The notes beneath the pieces were generated by a model. That model worked only from the letters and a program-made list of their open reading frames with translations. It was not told the origin of the DNA and ran no database searches. Both the position numbers and the translations under genes were made by a program. A DNA stretch of 64,000 nucleotides, from the NCBI GenBank assembly GCA_037157565.1, contig JAZHRO010000056.1:32735501-32799500 (forward strand), given 5' to 3'. Shown piece by piece: positions 11,916-23,263 of the stretch (its first letter is position 1; every line of letters begins with the position of its first letter). Source of the stretch: Thalassia testudinum. Its lineage: Eukaryota; Streptophyta; Magnoliopsida; Alismatales; Hydrocharitaceae.

Positions 11916-11924
11916 TATAAAAAG
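11916..11924 (+). promoter_or_regulatory. TATA box of element C 5' LTR
   Basis: TATAAAAAG lies in a C-rich context. The 3' LTR has TATATAAA at the matching place (24597-24604). It is the likely RNA polymerase II promoter, about 1.35 kb into the LTR. Confidence 0.6.
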
Positions 11925-12360
11925 ACCACTACCCACCACCATTCAAACCATCCTTGGCTAGCAAATTCACTCTCGTACTCTACCTAGAGCCCACACCCAA
12001 GAGAGAAGAAGAAGAAGATTAAGGGGATATTCTGTCCCTTTGGTGCCTTCCCCTCTTCCCTTCTCTCTTGAGCCCACGCCAGCCAAAGGAGGAGCTAGGA
12101 AAGGAAGATCTTTGGAGGAGATCTTGAAGGTAGTCCATGCCACCTTGGAGGAGAATTTGAGGGTGGTGCACGCCCACCCCTTGGAGGAGAGCATTGAAGG
12201 TGGTAGCATCCACCTTGGAGGAGCTCTCAAGGAAGGAGAACAAGGAGGCCCTCTTTTCAAGCCAAGGAGCTGCTAGGCTTGGAGCAAGAAGACACCCTTC
12301 TTCACCAAATTTTGCAAGAGGATTTGTGTTTCTTTTATTGCTTTAGATTTTTTCATTTCT

Positions 12361-12380
12361 AGTAGAAGCATTCCTCTACT
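12361..12380 (+). promoter_or_regulatory. Conserved AGTAGA...TCTACT hairpin in U5
   Basis: Stem AGTAGA with TCTACT encloses AGCATTCC. It is identical at 9847-9866 in the solo LTR and nearly so at 25026-25045 in the 3' LTR, though the surrounding sequence has diverged strongly. It could be an RNA element near the 3' end-formation site; this is inferred. Confidence 0.55.
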
Positions 12381-12815
12381 TGTCTTTGAAAAGAACACAA
12401 ATTCTAGTTAATCAAATTGCCTTCTTTTTACTTTCCTATTGCAATTGCTACTTTTGTTCTAGCACTTATTTTACTTCCACTCCCTAATTACTCTAGGCAT
12501 TCACTTTCCTAGAGTGAGCTTAGGTAGTGGACATTTTAATTTCTTAAGTCTTAGCTTAGCATTTTAGGTGTTAGTACTTTTTCGTTACAATTCGCACTTT
12601 TCCCGTATTATTTCAAAACACAAAAAATATATATATATTTAAAATACCAAAAAGAAAGTTGAGATTTATTTTTAGCAATAGAATTGAATTGCAATTTTTG
12701 CCTCCTTGGACGACCCTAGATACCCCACTATCTAGGTTTATAAATTTAAGAGTTGATCGGTTTTGCGCGTTACAATGACGTATTTTACAAACCGCGTAAA
12801 ATCCGTATCACTTTG

Positions 12816-12833
12816 TGGTGCCGTTGCTGGGGA
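12816..12833 (+). promoter_or_regulatory. Primer-binding site of element C
   Basis: TGGTGCCGTTGCTGGGGA matches the tRNA-Asp complement with two differences and lies five bases after the LTR. Priming here would start minus-strand DNA synthesis. Confidence 0.9.
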
Positions 12834-14508
12834 GGCATGACTTTGCATTAGTCATTTTTATCTTTCTTGAAGTGGATCTCATCCCCTTCTCTTTCTTTTC
12901 TTTCATGTGTGTGGGAACTATTGCAGAAAGAAAGCAGGAATTTGGAAGCAAAAGCTCAAAGTTCCTTTTCTTCTCGCGGATTTTCAGGTTGGTTTCTTCT
13001 CTCTTGTCACACCTAAACTAAAAGACTACCAAAATACACTAAAATTGGCTTTGAGGACCTTAAATAACTTAATTAAGTGGAGTGGTACTTTTTAAAACTC
13101 ATTGATTGCTTGAATGTTTTATTAACACCACTCCATTTCAAGTGTTGGTGTTCTATTTTTCGGGTCCAGATTTCTATCTAGATTTGAAAAATCAATTCCC
13201 AATACCAAAAGCCTCCTAAAATCATAAAATTTCACACAATGATTCCAAATTAAGTTAGGAATGTTTGTTCTAAATTTCAGATTAATTGGCTTTGTATTTA
13301 ATTTTTAAAATTTCATGGATTGCAGAGGGGTCACACCCTCCAATCTTCCTATTTTTCTATTGTCCGCAAATTTTTAGAATTTTTATACTAATCCAATTTT
13401 TATGAAATTTAGCTTTTGGGAATCCTTGTGAAATTTTCATATCATATAAAACCACCAAAATTTTTTGAGGTTAGTGGTAATACTAAAAAGTCTAAAATAC
13501 CAACAGGTATCATTTCTAGACTTTGACACCAGTATAAATAAAAATTCAAAATAATTATCAAACAAATTTCTAAAATCTTACAAAAATATTTTCTGGAATC
13601 CTTGTTTGATTTTATTAAAAGTAGTGGTGTTGTTTGACTTGTTTGGACCACTACTTAATATAGAAAGCCTAAAAATAATTCATTGGTAGTAATTTTCTGT
13701 CTTAAGGATAATAGGTTAGGGTTTCTTTCTTTCTTTTTAGAGACTCACATTAAAGGAAATTAACCATCACCAATACAACTTGTTTTTCCTTTGATTTTGG
13801 AGTTTCAAACTTGTTTGAAAATTTAAAAAGAGAACCCTAAAACACATTGAATTAAATCAAATCCTAAAAGACAAAAATACAAGAAATTGTGTGACAACTT
13901 GCTTTTCATTGGAACCACTTTCCAATTGTTACACACACACAAAAAAATTAAAATAACAGGGCAAGAACCCAAGTAACGCCCTCCACATTCCGTGTGCACT
14001 ATAGTATGCTAGACCTAACTAAAATTCATAGCAATTTGACCCCTAAGGCTTCATCAACTTAGGCTTGCTATATAGGTCTTAAGCTTTCTTTAGTTAATAC
14101 CAATTATGTCATCTATATCTAGTGTTCAGGCTGAGGGGCCGTGTCAAACGACCAGGCGCGGGTTTGTACAAGCACCTGGGGTTATCCCTGAGAAACATTT
14201 GGGCCCAAACCTCCCCTTAAGCAACTTGGCTAGATTTGTTGACAGAATGGGTATTCACTATTGATTACTTATTTCCTATGTAGACCAAGTCTTCGGTTTA
14301 TTATTAGGGAGTCGCACTTAAGTTAGGACTAGCTTTGTTTGTTTGAATTTCACACTTTCTCTCATCTCTGTCTCTTCTCCTCCCCCCAATTCTTCCCAAA
14401 CAGTGCATGCACGGGCGACGATCCCAAAAACCACACCTTGAGAGACCATCAGATTTTGCCCCCCACAGTAGAAAATCATTATTTACTTCCCCCTCCTCTT
14501 CTAAAAAA
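12834..14508 (+). other. Element C 5' leader, no gene
   Basis: The 1.7-kb untranslated stretch is AT-rich apart from 14110-14220. That part reads like a structured region (GGGGCCGTGTCAAACGACC...) and precedes the gag start. Small ORFs here have no recognisable product. Confidence 0.6.
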
Positions 14509-16380
14509 ATGGAAAACCCAGGAAGCCAACAAAAAAATTCTGCTTCCACTTATAACCCGTCAGCCGACCCACAAGTCGACCTCACCCTCCCTCACCTCCC
14601 TAACTTGAAGCAACCAGAAATACCAGCAGGGCCAGGTGGCCCTCCCATTATAACTCAAAATCCAAATCCCTTTGCCTTAATGGTCGACCATTTGGTTCGA
14701 CTACAACAAAATCAAGAAGATTTAGCTAGGACTATCACGAACCTAGCTAACCAAGGGCAAAATCCACCACCCCGCCAACAGCCTGTCGTTCCTCTTAAGG
14801 ATTTCTATGATCCTTCCAATTACGAGGAAAGACCAAGGGTGGTCATACCACAAGGGGATTTCGAGATCAAACCAGCCATTCTAAACCTTATCAAACATTT
14901 TCATGGTCTTCCAAGAGAGGACCCTTTTTGTCATCTCGAGGAATTAACTGTCCTCGCTCAAACCACTCGTTCCCACAATGTGTAGGAAGACATGTGGTTA
15001 ATGAGACTTTTTCCTCTCTCTCTTAAAGACGAAGCCTCTCATTGGTTTAGAATGGTTGGGCACCCTATTACCACCTGGCCCCAATTAAAAGGTGCTTCTC
15101 TAAAAAAAAAATTTCCGATCAGGCGAACAAATGCATTAAGATCCATAATGACCTTTCAACAGAAAATTGGTGAACCCCTTCATGAAGCCTGGGAAAGATT
15201 TCAGGAACTTCTAAGAAGTTGTCCCCACCATGAAATTCTACAATGGCAGTTAGTGCAGATCTTCTATCATAGATTAGAAGATCAATTGAAATGATTTGTG
15301 GATGCCTCATGTGGGGGCAATTTTCTTAACAAAGATGCTGAAAGTGCCTATCTCCTCTTTGAAGAAATGAGTGAAAACTCATTTAACATGACTTCAATGG
15401 ACACTTTTGGCAGATCACAAAACCCCAGACACGGAGTCCATGAAATTGACTCCAAATCCACCTCTGTTCCAGCCACTCAAGATGATCTATATATGTTAAC
15501 TCAACGACTAGACCAGATGCAAATTCACCAAAAGAAAATTGAAGAAAAGCTCATAAATAAACAAGCTCCACACGTTCACTCTCCACACACTAACCCCCCA
15601 CACATTCTTCGAAGAGAAAATCTACACAACATTGATGCCACATCTACTGGCCAACAATTTATGGCTGATTTCCCGCAAGATTTGACTGGGAATTTTGATC
15701 AAAATATTTTTGATCCCACCTCGGAAAATATTTATGCTCTCTAGGAGCAATTTAGAAACCCCTCCAACACTTCCAATCAAAACTGGAGGACTAACCCAAA
15801 TCACTCCTAGAAAAACCCGAATCCGATTCCTTTTCCCAAACAAAACCATTTTGGGAATTATGGGCAACCTATGTATCAACCTGGACCATCCTAGGATGAT
15901 ATTAATAATCAGGTCATGAAAACTTTGCGAGGAATGCAGACTCAAATGACAGAAGTAACCCGCATGATTACCAACTTGCAACACCAAGTTAAGGTTACTC
16001 CTGATCATCGACCTATTGGGAATTTACCTTCCCAACCCATGCCCAACCCAAATAATCAAAGGAATCAGTTCCAAGGTGGATATCCTAGTCAACCCATTCA
16101 ACTAGCACCTCAGCATCCACCGGGTTTCAATAGCAGTCAGGCTTCCCGTCCTCATCCTAGAAACAACCAGACTGTAAATGCAGTTACTTTGAGAAATGGG
16201 AAAACTATTCACAATCCCCTGCCTGTTAAGGAAACCCACTTTAATGAAACATCGATTAACTCTTCCCCATCTCCCCCTCCTATTGTTCAGGAACCAATTA
16301 ATGCAAAACAGGGAAACCCTACTCCATTTCCATAAGCCCTCCACTCTTCAAATAAGAAAAAGAAGAAATCCGAGCCCACT
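14509..16380 (+). pseudogene. gag: Element C first gag
   Basis: One frame (start MENPGSQQ at 14509, with an in-frame upstream ATG at 14407) carries the whole Gag, broken by stops near 14983, 15292, 15742 and 16333. In order it shows a proline-rich N-terminus, FHGLPREDPF, LFPLSLKDEA, the Gag core block HEAWERFQELL with CPHHEI, and NASCGGNFL-like residues. A Q/K-rich linker and a basic proline/asparagine-rich tail follow, with the Athila-typical N-A-V-T-L-R-N-G-K. No CCHC zinc knuckle is visible, which is normal for this lineage. The protein would build the particle. The frame runs on into protease without a shift. Confidence 0.88.
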
Positions 16381-17373
16381 AAAAAGGAATTAATGGATTT
16401 ATTTGAGCAAGTAGAAATTAATATCCCTCTCCTAGATGCCATTAAATACATCCCTACCTATGCAAAATTCCTAAAAGATTTGTGTACTCCGAAAAGGTAG
16501 CCCCGAAATTTAGGAAAGGTGATCCTTCCAGAGATAGTCAGCTTAGTTGTGCAGAGCCGACTGCCTCTTAAGAGAAAAGATCACAGCAGCCCCCTAATCC
16601 AAGTTATCATTAATGATACCTCATTTGATCGTGCTTAGTTGGATCTTGGTGCCTCAATTAATCTTATCCCCATAATTATTTTTGAGGAATTTAAGATCGG
16701 TTAATTAAAGCCTGTTGAGGTTACTCTCCAATTAGCCGACCGATCTACAATTAAACCAAGGGGAATTGTTGAGAATGTTCTTGTCTGAGTCAAAAATTAT
16801 CTATTCGTAGTAGACTTTTTAGTCCTGTACATAGAGGTACCAGAAGCACTAAAGTTTGCCCCCATTATTCTTGGAAGACCATTCTTAGCCATCGCCTACG
16901 CAAATATTGATTGTGATTCTGGAAAGATGAAGATCATGTGTGGCGGTGAATTTGTAACCCTAGACATTTTTCAAGCTTCTAGGCAGTTCCAAGAACCAAA
17001 TTTCTTTGATGATTCGAATTCAGAAATAGAAAACATTGTGGAGGAAACTTTGCAGATTTCCCATTTAGGTTCCTATTTTTCCATCAATACAGTTCCTAGA
17101 CAATCCACTTCTTCTCACCCTTCCACCCTAACCACACGTCCAGCTAACCTTCCAGCTGACCCTTTCACTCTCACCTCACCACTAACCCACAAAGCAGAAA
17201 CTCTTTCAGAGCCGGGCCCACAATTGGAATTAAAACCTTTGCCTGACTCCCTTAAATATGTCTTCCTAGGTCCTAATCAGACCCTGCTCCTGATTATAAA
17301 TTCTAGACTTACCGGGGCACAAGAGCACAAACTTCTCCAGGTTTTGAGAAAATATCAAAAAGCTATTGGCTAG
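16381..17373 (+). pseudogene. pro: Element C first protease region
   Basis: Continuing in the gag frame, the segment begins with KKELMDLFEQVEINIPLLDA, the linker that precedes protease in all elements here. The retropepsin-like core follows: the active-site motif is LDLGAS (16639-16656), and then come LADRSTIKPRGI and the strand I-I-L-G-R-P-F-L. Stops interrupt it near 16498, 16636, 16702 and 16786. The protein would cleave the Gag-Pol precursor. After I-L-G-R-P the chain is acidic and poorly conserved until the RT domain. It is not functional as read. Confidence 0.85.
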
Positions 17374-18204
17374 ACCCTTTTTGATCTTAAGGGTATTCAG
17401 CCGTCCTATTGTACACATCGTATATATTTAGAGGACAATTCTCACCCCTCCCGCCAACCACAAAGGTGCTTGAACCCTATTATGTAGGTGGTGGTAAAAA
17501 AGGAGATTATTAAGTGGCTGGATGCTGATATCATTACCCTATTTCTGACAGCTCCTGGGTTAGTCCAACAAAAGTTGTGCCCAAAAAGGCTAGACTAACA
17601 GTTGTCACTAATGATAGTGGGGAGAATGTAGCCACTCGAACTGCTTCTTCTTGGCGTGCGTGTATTGATTACCAAAAATTAAACACCGCCACCAAGAAGG
17701 ACCATTTCCTGCTCCCCTTTATTGATCAAATCTTGGAGCGGTTAGCCAGATGGGATTTTTACTATTTTTTGGATGGTTATTCCAGCTATAATCAGATAGT
17801 AGTTCATCCTGAGGACCAGGACAAAACAACTTTCACCTGCCCCTTCGGAACCTTTGCTTTTCGAAGGATGCCCTTCGGTCTTTGCAACGCACCTGCGACT
17901 TTTCAAAGGTGTATGCTTATAATATTTTCAGACCTGGTAGGTGAATGTTTAGAAGTCTTTATGGATGACTTCTTTGTTTTTGGAGATTCCTTTGACCATT
18001 GTCTCAAAAACCTTGAAAGAACTCTCCAAAAATGCATAGAAGTCAATCTGGTCCTCAGTTGGGAAAAAAAGTCATTTCATGGTCTAGGAAGGTATTGTCT
18101 TGGACCATGTTATTTCAAAACATGGAATCGTGGTAGATAAAGCAAAAATAGATGCTATATCTAAGCTCCCACCACCCACTACTTTCAAATAGATCAGATC
18201 CTTT
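17374..18204 (+). pseudogene. RT: Element C reverse transcriptase
   Basis: It copies element RNA into DNA. Recognisable blocks are CIDYQKLN, KDHFLLPFIDQILERL, LDGYSSYNQI, the MPFGLCNAPATFQR motif and the catalytic VFMDDF box. The start lies in the gag-pro frame (G-stop-TLFDL, an apparent TGG-to-TAG change). A frameshift near 17535 and another near the A-run at 18065 split it into three frames. Order and spacing match the RT of element F at 40527. It is a degraded relic. Confidence 0.9.
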
Positions 18205-18861
18205 TTGGGTCATGTGGGTTTCTACTGTCGATTTATACAAAATTTTTCCCAAATCTCCAAGCCCATAAGTCAGCTTCTCACTAATGACCAGCCATTTGAT
18301 TTTAATGATAAGTGCCTGGAGAGTTTTTTGAGGTTGAAGAAAGAAGTTACTGAGGCACCAATATTGCAGGGACCTGATTGGAATAGTCCCTTTGAATTTA
18401 TGACAGATGCCTCAGATTTTGCTGTAGGGGCTGTTCTAGGGCAAAGAATTGGCAAGAAGCCTGTTGTGATCTATTATGCTAGCAAAACTTTTGATGATGC
18501 ACAACGGAATTACATGGTTACTGAGAAGGAACTTCTTGCCATTGTATTTACCTTAGAAAAATTTAGATCTTATCTGTTGGGGTCACATGTCACTGTATAT
18601 ACCGACCACTCAATAATTAAATATTTGCTAACAAAGAAAGATGCGAAAACCCACCTTATCCGTTGGATTTTACTGCTCCAGGAATTTGACCTGGGAATCA
18701 AGGATAAGGCGGAATCGCACAATGTAGTGGCCGACAATCTCTCTCATCTTATGACGAATGACATAATGACCCCACCAAATCAATTCCCCGATGAAAGCAT
18801 TTTAGCTACTACAACCCTCCCTTGGTTTGCGCCCATTGCAAACTATTTAGCAATAGAATGA
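18205..18861 (+). pseudogene. RH: Element C RT connection and RNase H
   Basis: The region begins [14 protein letters not shown], the thumb/connection that follows RT in Ty3/gypsy, then RNase H. The first catalytic Asp is in [15 protein letters not shown], a Glu is in [10 protein letters not shown], and the later Asp is in [11 protein letters not shown]. The [10 protein letters not shown] end block is intact. RNase H degrades the RNA strand of the hybrid. This is the longest intact pol segment of the element (218 codons) and keeps all visible catalytic acids. Confidence 0.92.
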
Positions 18862-19365
18862 ATCCCCGCTAATTGGCCAAAACAAAATGGGATAAGTTCT
18901 TTGCTGATATTAAATATTATTTTTGGGAGGAGCCCAACCTTTTCTGCATTTGTGCCGATCAGGTCATTTGACAATGTGTACCCGATTCTGAAATCCATGA
19001 TATTTTGACACATTGTCGCTCAATGGCCTGTGGCGAACACTTTTCAGGCAAGAAAACTACAACTAAAATCCTTAATACGGGATTTTATTGGCCCAGCTTG
19101 CACAAAGATGCTCATGACTTTGTTCGGTCCTGTGTGCGTTGCCAGAGCATCGGCAACATGACTCGGAAGGATATGATGCCCCTTAATCCTATTTTAGAGG
19201 TTGAAATTTTTGATGTTTGGGGCATCGACTTCATGGGGCCGTTCATCAACTCTAGTGGGTGTTTATATATATTACTCGCAGCCGACTATGTTTCAAAATG
19301 GATAGAACCAATACCCACCCGCACTAGTGATCACCGTGTGGTTGTCAAATTTCTTAAGAAAAGGT
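18862..19365 (+). pseudogene. INT: Element C integrase, N-terminal half only
   Basis: After a frameshift, the HHCC zinc-binding domain is seen (H-C-R-S-M-A-C-G-E-H-F-S-G then C-V-R-C) with GFYWPSLHKDA between. The first catalytic Asp is in WGIDFMGPF, followed by L-L-A-A-D-Y-V-S-K-W. The chain reaches DHRVVVKFLKK and stops being integrase at about 19360. The second Asp, the Glu and the C-terminal domain are absent. The next bases are gag sequence, so this is a junction rather than simple decay. The encoded protein could not integrate DNA. Confidence 0.9.
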
Positions 19366-20769
19366 GGAGTAGAGTCAAAATGTGCAAGAAGACATATGGT
19401 TGATGCGGCTTTTTCCATTATCTCTTAAAGAGAAGGCCGCTTATTAGTTCAGGATCATTGGTCAACCCATCACAACTTGGCCTCAGCTCAAGAGCCCCTT
19501 CCTCAAGAAATTCTTTCCCATAGGTCATACTAATTCCCTGCGAAGATCTATTACGACCTTTCACCAAAAATCTGGTGAGACTTTCCATGATTCTTGGGAA
19601 AGATTTCAAGATCTCTTAAGAAGTCGCCCGCACCACGAGATTCCTTTATGGCAGCTCGTGCAAATCTTCTATCATGGATTAGAAGATCAAATCCGACAGT
19701 TCGTCAATGCCTCATGTGGCGGAAACTTCTTAAATAAGGATGCTAAAAGTGCCTATGACCTTTTTGAAGAAATGAGTGAAACCTCATTTAATCAAGCTTC
19801 CATGAACACATTTTACAGAACTCAAAACTCGTAGTTCGGTGTTCATGAAGTAGGCACTCAATCAATCCCTGTCACCCAAGATGATCTTCAAATGATCGCT
19901 CAAAAACTCGACCAGATGCATATTGATCAAAAGAAAATTGAGGAAAGATTGGCCACATCAACCCAAGCTCCACACAATCCACATCTAACCCAACCTAACT
20001 TTCCACGAAGAGAAAATTTGCACAATCTCAACACTACTGCTGATTATTACCAATATTCTGAGGTTGCCCATGATTCACTGGGCAATTACAACTATCCAGA
20101 TCTTAACCCCACTCACAATATTTTTTCCATCCAGGAGCCCTTTAAAAATTCTTCCAATTGGAAAAATTACCCAAACTAATCTTGGAATAATCAGGTTCCT
20201 TCCCAGCCAGATCATTTTAAGGGGTATGGGTCAAATCCAACCTTTCATCCTGGGTCATCCCAACAAGACATCAATGCCCAGATGATGCGAGCCCTGCAGG
20301 AAATGCAAACAAATATGATGGAAGTAACCCGCACCATCACAAATCTGAACAACCAAATTGGGGTTACTCCCACGCAAAGACCTACAGGACATCTTTCGTC
20401 CCAACCCATGTCCAACCCTAATCACCAAAGGAACCAATATCCAGGCAGAACTCCACACTACCCGAATCAGCCTCCTCCTAATCCACCACCTCAGCAGCCT
20501 CCCAGGTTTCCGCAATCACAGGCCCCCCCACCTCCTCCAAATAATAATCCGACTACACATGCAGTTACTTTGAGGAGTGGGAAAACCACCACTGATCCCG
20601 GGCCTTCACACAAACCTGGTGAAATCCTTTTGCAAATTGATTCCCCACCTCCCCATCAGGAAGAAAAAGAAATACAAAAATCTCAAGATAGGATTCCTAT
20701 CCCTTTCCCACAAGCTCTCCACCCACGACCAATAGAAAAAAGAAATTTGAGCCCACCACAGAAGAACTC
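19366..20769 (+). pseudogene. gag: Element C second gag, N-terminally truncated
   Basis: Immediately after the broken integrase, frame 2 reads SQNVQEDIWLMRLFPLSL, which aligns with the first gag at 14974-15020, and continues colinearly. The blocks are FLKKFFPIGHTNSLRRSITTF, WERFQDLLRS, NASCGGNFLNKDAKSAYDLFEEMSE, the Q-M-x-I-D-Q-K-K-I-E linker, the proline/asparagine-rich tail and A-V-T-L-R-S-G-K. It is about 75-80% similar to the first gag by eye, so it came from a different copy. The first 150 or so Gag residues are missing. Stops and a frameshift near 20765 break it. Confidence 0.9.
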
Positions 20770-21848
20770 ATGGATCTATTTGGGCAAGTTCAAATCAATA
20801 TTCCTCTCCTAGATGCCATCAAATATATACTTGCCTATGCCAAATTTTTGAAGGAGATCTGTACTCCTAAAAGGCAGGCCAGAAATCTAGGACAGGTGCA
20901 TCTTTCGGAGATAGTAAGCTCTGTCATACAGAGCAAGCTGCCTCCTAAGATGAAAATCTGAGGGTACCTTTAATTTCAATAATTATTGATGATACTACTT
21001 TTAATCGCGCCCTCCTTGATCTTAGTGCCTCAGTTAATATTATTCCCACAATTTTATTTGAAGAATTTCAGATCGGTGAATTAAAACCCATCGATGCTAC
21101 CTTGCAATTAGCCTACCAATCTACAATCAAACCTTGTGGGATTGTCGAGGATGTTTTGGTCAAGGTCCAGAATTGTGTCTTCCCTGCAGACTTTCTGGTT
21201 CTTAACATTGAGGTACCTGAATCATTACTGGACTCCACAGTAATCCTTGGACGCCCTTTTTTGGCCATTGCAAAGGCAAATATCAATTGCCACATAGGCA
21301 AAATGGATATCACTTGCGCCAGCCAAACTATCACTTTAGATATTTTCAAATCCTCAAGGAGATTCCATGATGATAACTTTTTTGAGGACTCAGATATGGA
21401 AATTTCCAATATGGTGGAGGAGACAATGTTGATAGATACCCTTACCGACCATAATTTTTTTGAGGACTCTGATTCAGAATCAATGGTCGGTAAAATTCAT
21501 GATCTAGAGACTTGTCTTGACCCCAAATCCATTCCTGATCACCCTAACCCACCCACTATTCCCTCACCCCATTTTTCCACACTAACTTCACCCAATCCTC
21601 ACCATCCCCTCCCCGACTCCTTTCTTATGGACCCGCCACCAACCCCGCCTGAATTTGGCATCAAACCTGATTTAAAACCATGGCCAGACTCGGGCTACAC
21701 TTATCATTTTCCATCCAACTTTGATCCCAATATTGCTTCTAATCAATTTTCTAGGGATGTAGAAGAAGAAAACTTTTTTGCGAGCATCCAAGTGTCCAAC
21801 TATTTACATGATTTTCAGTCTTCCGTGCATACCTTCACGCCCGGCTGA
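20770..21848 (+). pseudogene. pro: Element C second protease and acidic tail
   Basis: The linker MDLFGQVQINIPLLDA is followed by a retropepsin-like stretch in which the active site reads L-L-D-L-S-A-S: Gly is replaced by Ser and the triad is lost. Then come QSTIKPCGIVEDVLVKV and VILGRPFLAIAKANINC. After that the chain is a 150-residue acidic and proline-rich tail (EDSDSESM, PNPHHPLPDS) ending at a TGA at 21846. No RT follows; the next sequence resembles the 3' UTR of element H. This suggests that the right half came from a gag-pro-only partner. Confidence 0.82.
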
Positions 21849-21995
21849 ATGACGTAAAAGATAGCACTAGATGGGAGGTAACGCATCATTTTTTCCTTTT
21901 TTCTTCTTTTTCCAGGTTTTGATCATCCTAAACCCGACAGTTCTTCATTAAGGTGATCTCTTTTCCCTCCTAATGCATGACATGGCATATCTTAA

Positions 21996-22008
21996 GCATG
22001 GGGGGGTG
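21996..22008 (+). promoter_or_regulatory. Internal polypurine-like G-tract
   Basis: GCATGGGGGGGTG lies just after the coding region, 1.26 kb before the 3' LTR. Equivalent tracts are at 43587-43600 (F) and 61331-61343 (H). It could be a second plus-strand primer site; this is inferred from its likeness to the true PPT. Confidence 0.6.
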
Positions 22009-22742
22009 TTTTTAAAATTTGATGATCGATTTAGGATTTTCAAAACCTAAAAACATGCATTTTTCTTTAGTTATTTTATTTTCCTGCTTCCATACCCAAA
22101 AAAAATAATAATAATAAATATAAATAAATAAAAATAGAAATGTTGAAAACTTTTTGAGGAAAAATTTTTGAAATCGAGACTAAGGTTGAAAAAATTCACG
22201 TTTGGGTACAATGGGATTTAATCTTTAACAAACTAGGGATGAGGATGCGAATCTGATCATTACAATTTCAGGGTCTATTTTTAGACTAGATCAGATATCA
22301 TTCTCTAAAATTCCACTTGATCCTATTTTGTAATATAGAAAGTATTTGGCTTAGTCGCTGATTCAAAAACTTGCATTTTTTTAGGAACTTCTTGTGTCAA
22401 TTTTCACACACAAGCCAACACTTGAAAACAAGTAAAAATTAGAAAAACTCCCTTGTTTGGACTTAGTAAAAGTCTGAAGCAGATCGTTGGTTTGAGTTCC
22501 CACCGCCAAGAAGGAGGAAAATGCCTCCTTTGAGGATGCGATGTCAACATGTTACCGCTTCGGCGCTGCTCCATATCTATATTTCATATCTTTAGATGCA
22601 GCATTAAAGCGCATTTTAGCAGCTCAAGTCTCTTGGACGGTGCTCTACCTATAGTGTCGGAGAAAGAGCTTGAGTTTGCTTGGAGCACCCCTTTACACCG
22701 CATTGTGTTTTGGGGTTGTGAGCTCTTGGGTGGTGTCATGGA

Positions 22743-22763
22743 CAGTGCTATCCCGAAGTACTG
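22743..22763 (+). ncRNA. Stem-loop with TATCCCGAA loop (RNA cis element)
   Basis: Stem CAGTGC pairs with GTACTG (six pairs including one G-U) around the 9-nt loop TATCCCGAA. Three copies with different stems and nearly the same loop lie in element H's 3' UTR at 62034-62163. It would act as an RNA element of the transcript. Confidence 0.6.
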
Positions 22764-23225
22764 GTGCCAGAGCCCCCTCAAGGATTGGTAACATGAATGA
22801 TGATCCCGACACATCTGTTGTAAGACTAAGCTAAAAATAAGCATGGGAGAGAAAAAAATGAAAATAATAATAATAATAGTAATAAATAAATTAACACGCC
22901 CTTATAAATGTTGCCTTTTCACAGGCATGGATACAAGGTTTCAAAGGATTTTGCAAGTTGCGAATCAGATTCATGAGCCAGAAAATTCCTAAAAACAAAA
23001 ATTTCAAGTCATCTGAATTAACAAGGGGTTAATTTATGAATTTTCTGGAGGATATGTTGATCCCGTTTTGTCTAATGATTGGATCCAAAACAAATCCCGA
23101 TGTTTATATTTAACAAATCCCGTACCTCCTATGTTTAGATCAAACAAGGTCCCTTAATCTTTTTCTCCTCAAAAGTAGAAAAAAATTAGATTTCCCAAAA
23201 ATTTCATTTTCCAAAAAAATTAAAG

Positions 23226-23263
23226 TTTTGCTAAGAGACTAGCAAAAGATAAGCATGGGGGTG
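23226..23263 (+). promoter_or_regulatory. Pre-PPT hairpin and polypurine tract of element C
   Basis: TTTTGCTA, loop AGAGAC, TAGCAAAA form a perfect 8-bp inverted repeat. The purine-rich tract AAGCATGGGGGTG follows and directly abuts the TG of the 3' LTR. The PPT primes plus-strand synthesis. The hairpin is conserved in F and H. Confidence 0.8.

Larger units (their letters stand above)
10566..12810 (+). mobile_element. Element C 5' LTR
   Basis: It is colinear with the 3' LTR at 23264-25495. The first two bases have decayed from TG to CA. It ends ATCCGTATCA before the PBS. The first 900 bases are over 90% identical to the 3' LTR by eye, including the AGCT tract (about 10790-11465). Downstream the two differ far more, and this LTR is closer to the solo LTR at 7985. 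A TATAAAAAG promoter box is at 11916. The AGTAGA hairpin is at 12361-12380. Confidence 0.92.
21849..23263 (+). other. Element C 3' UTR
   Basis: There is no ORF of note; the short frame at 22549-22791 overlaps structured repeats. It starts with a stretch matching H's post-ORF sequence (GGGAGG...CATCATT). It contains a G-tract at 21996-22008, a GGAGG/CCTCC hairpin near 22512-22531, the TATCCCGAA stem-loop at 22743-22763, a pre-PPT hairpin and the PPT. Confidence 0.75.

Noticed and set aside
12815..13095. Plus-strand ORFs beginning at the PBS of element C
   Set aside because: They overlap the PBS and leader; translation shows no Gag similarity, and the real gag starts near 14509.
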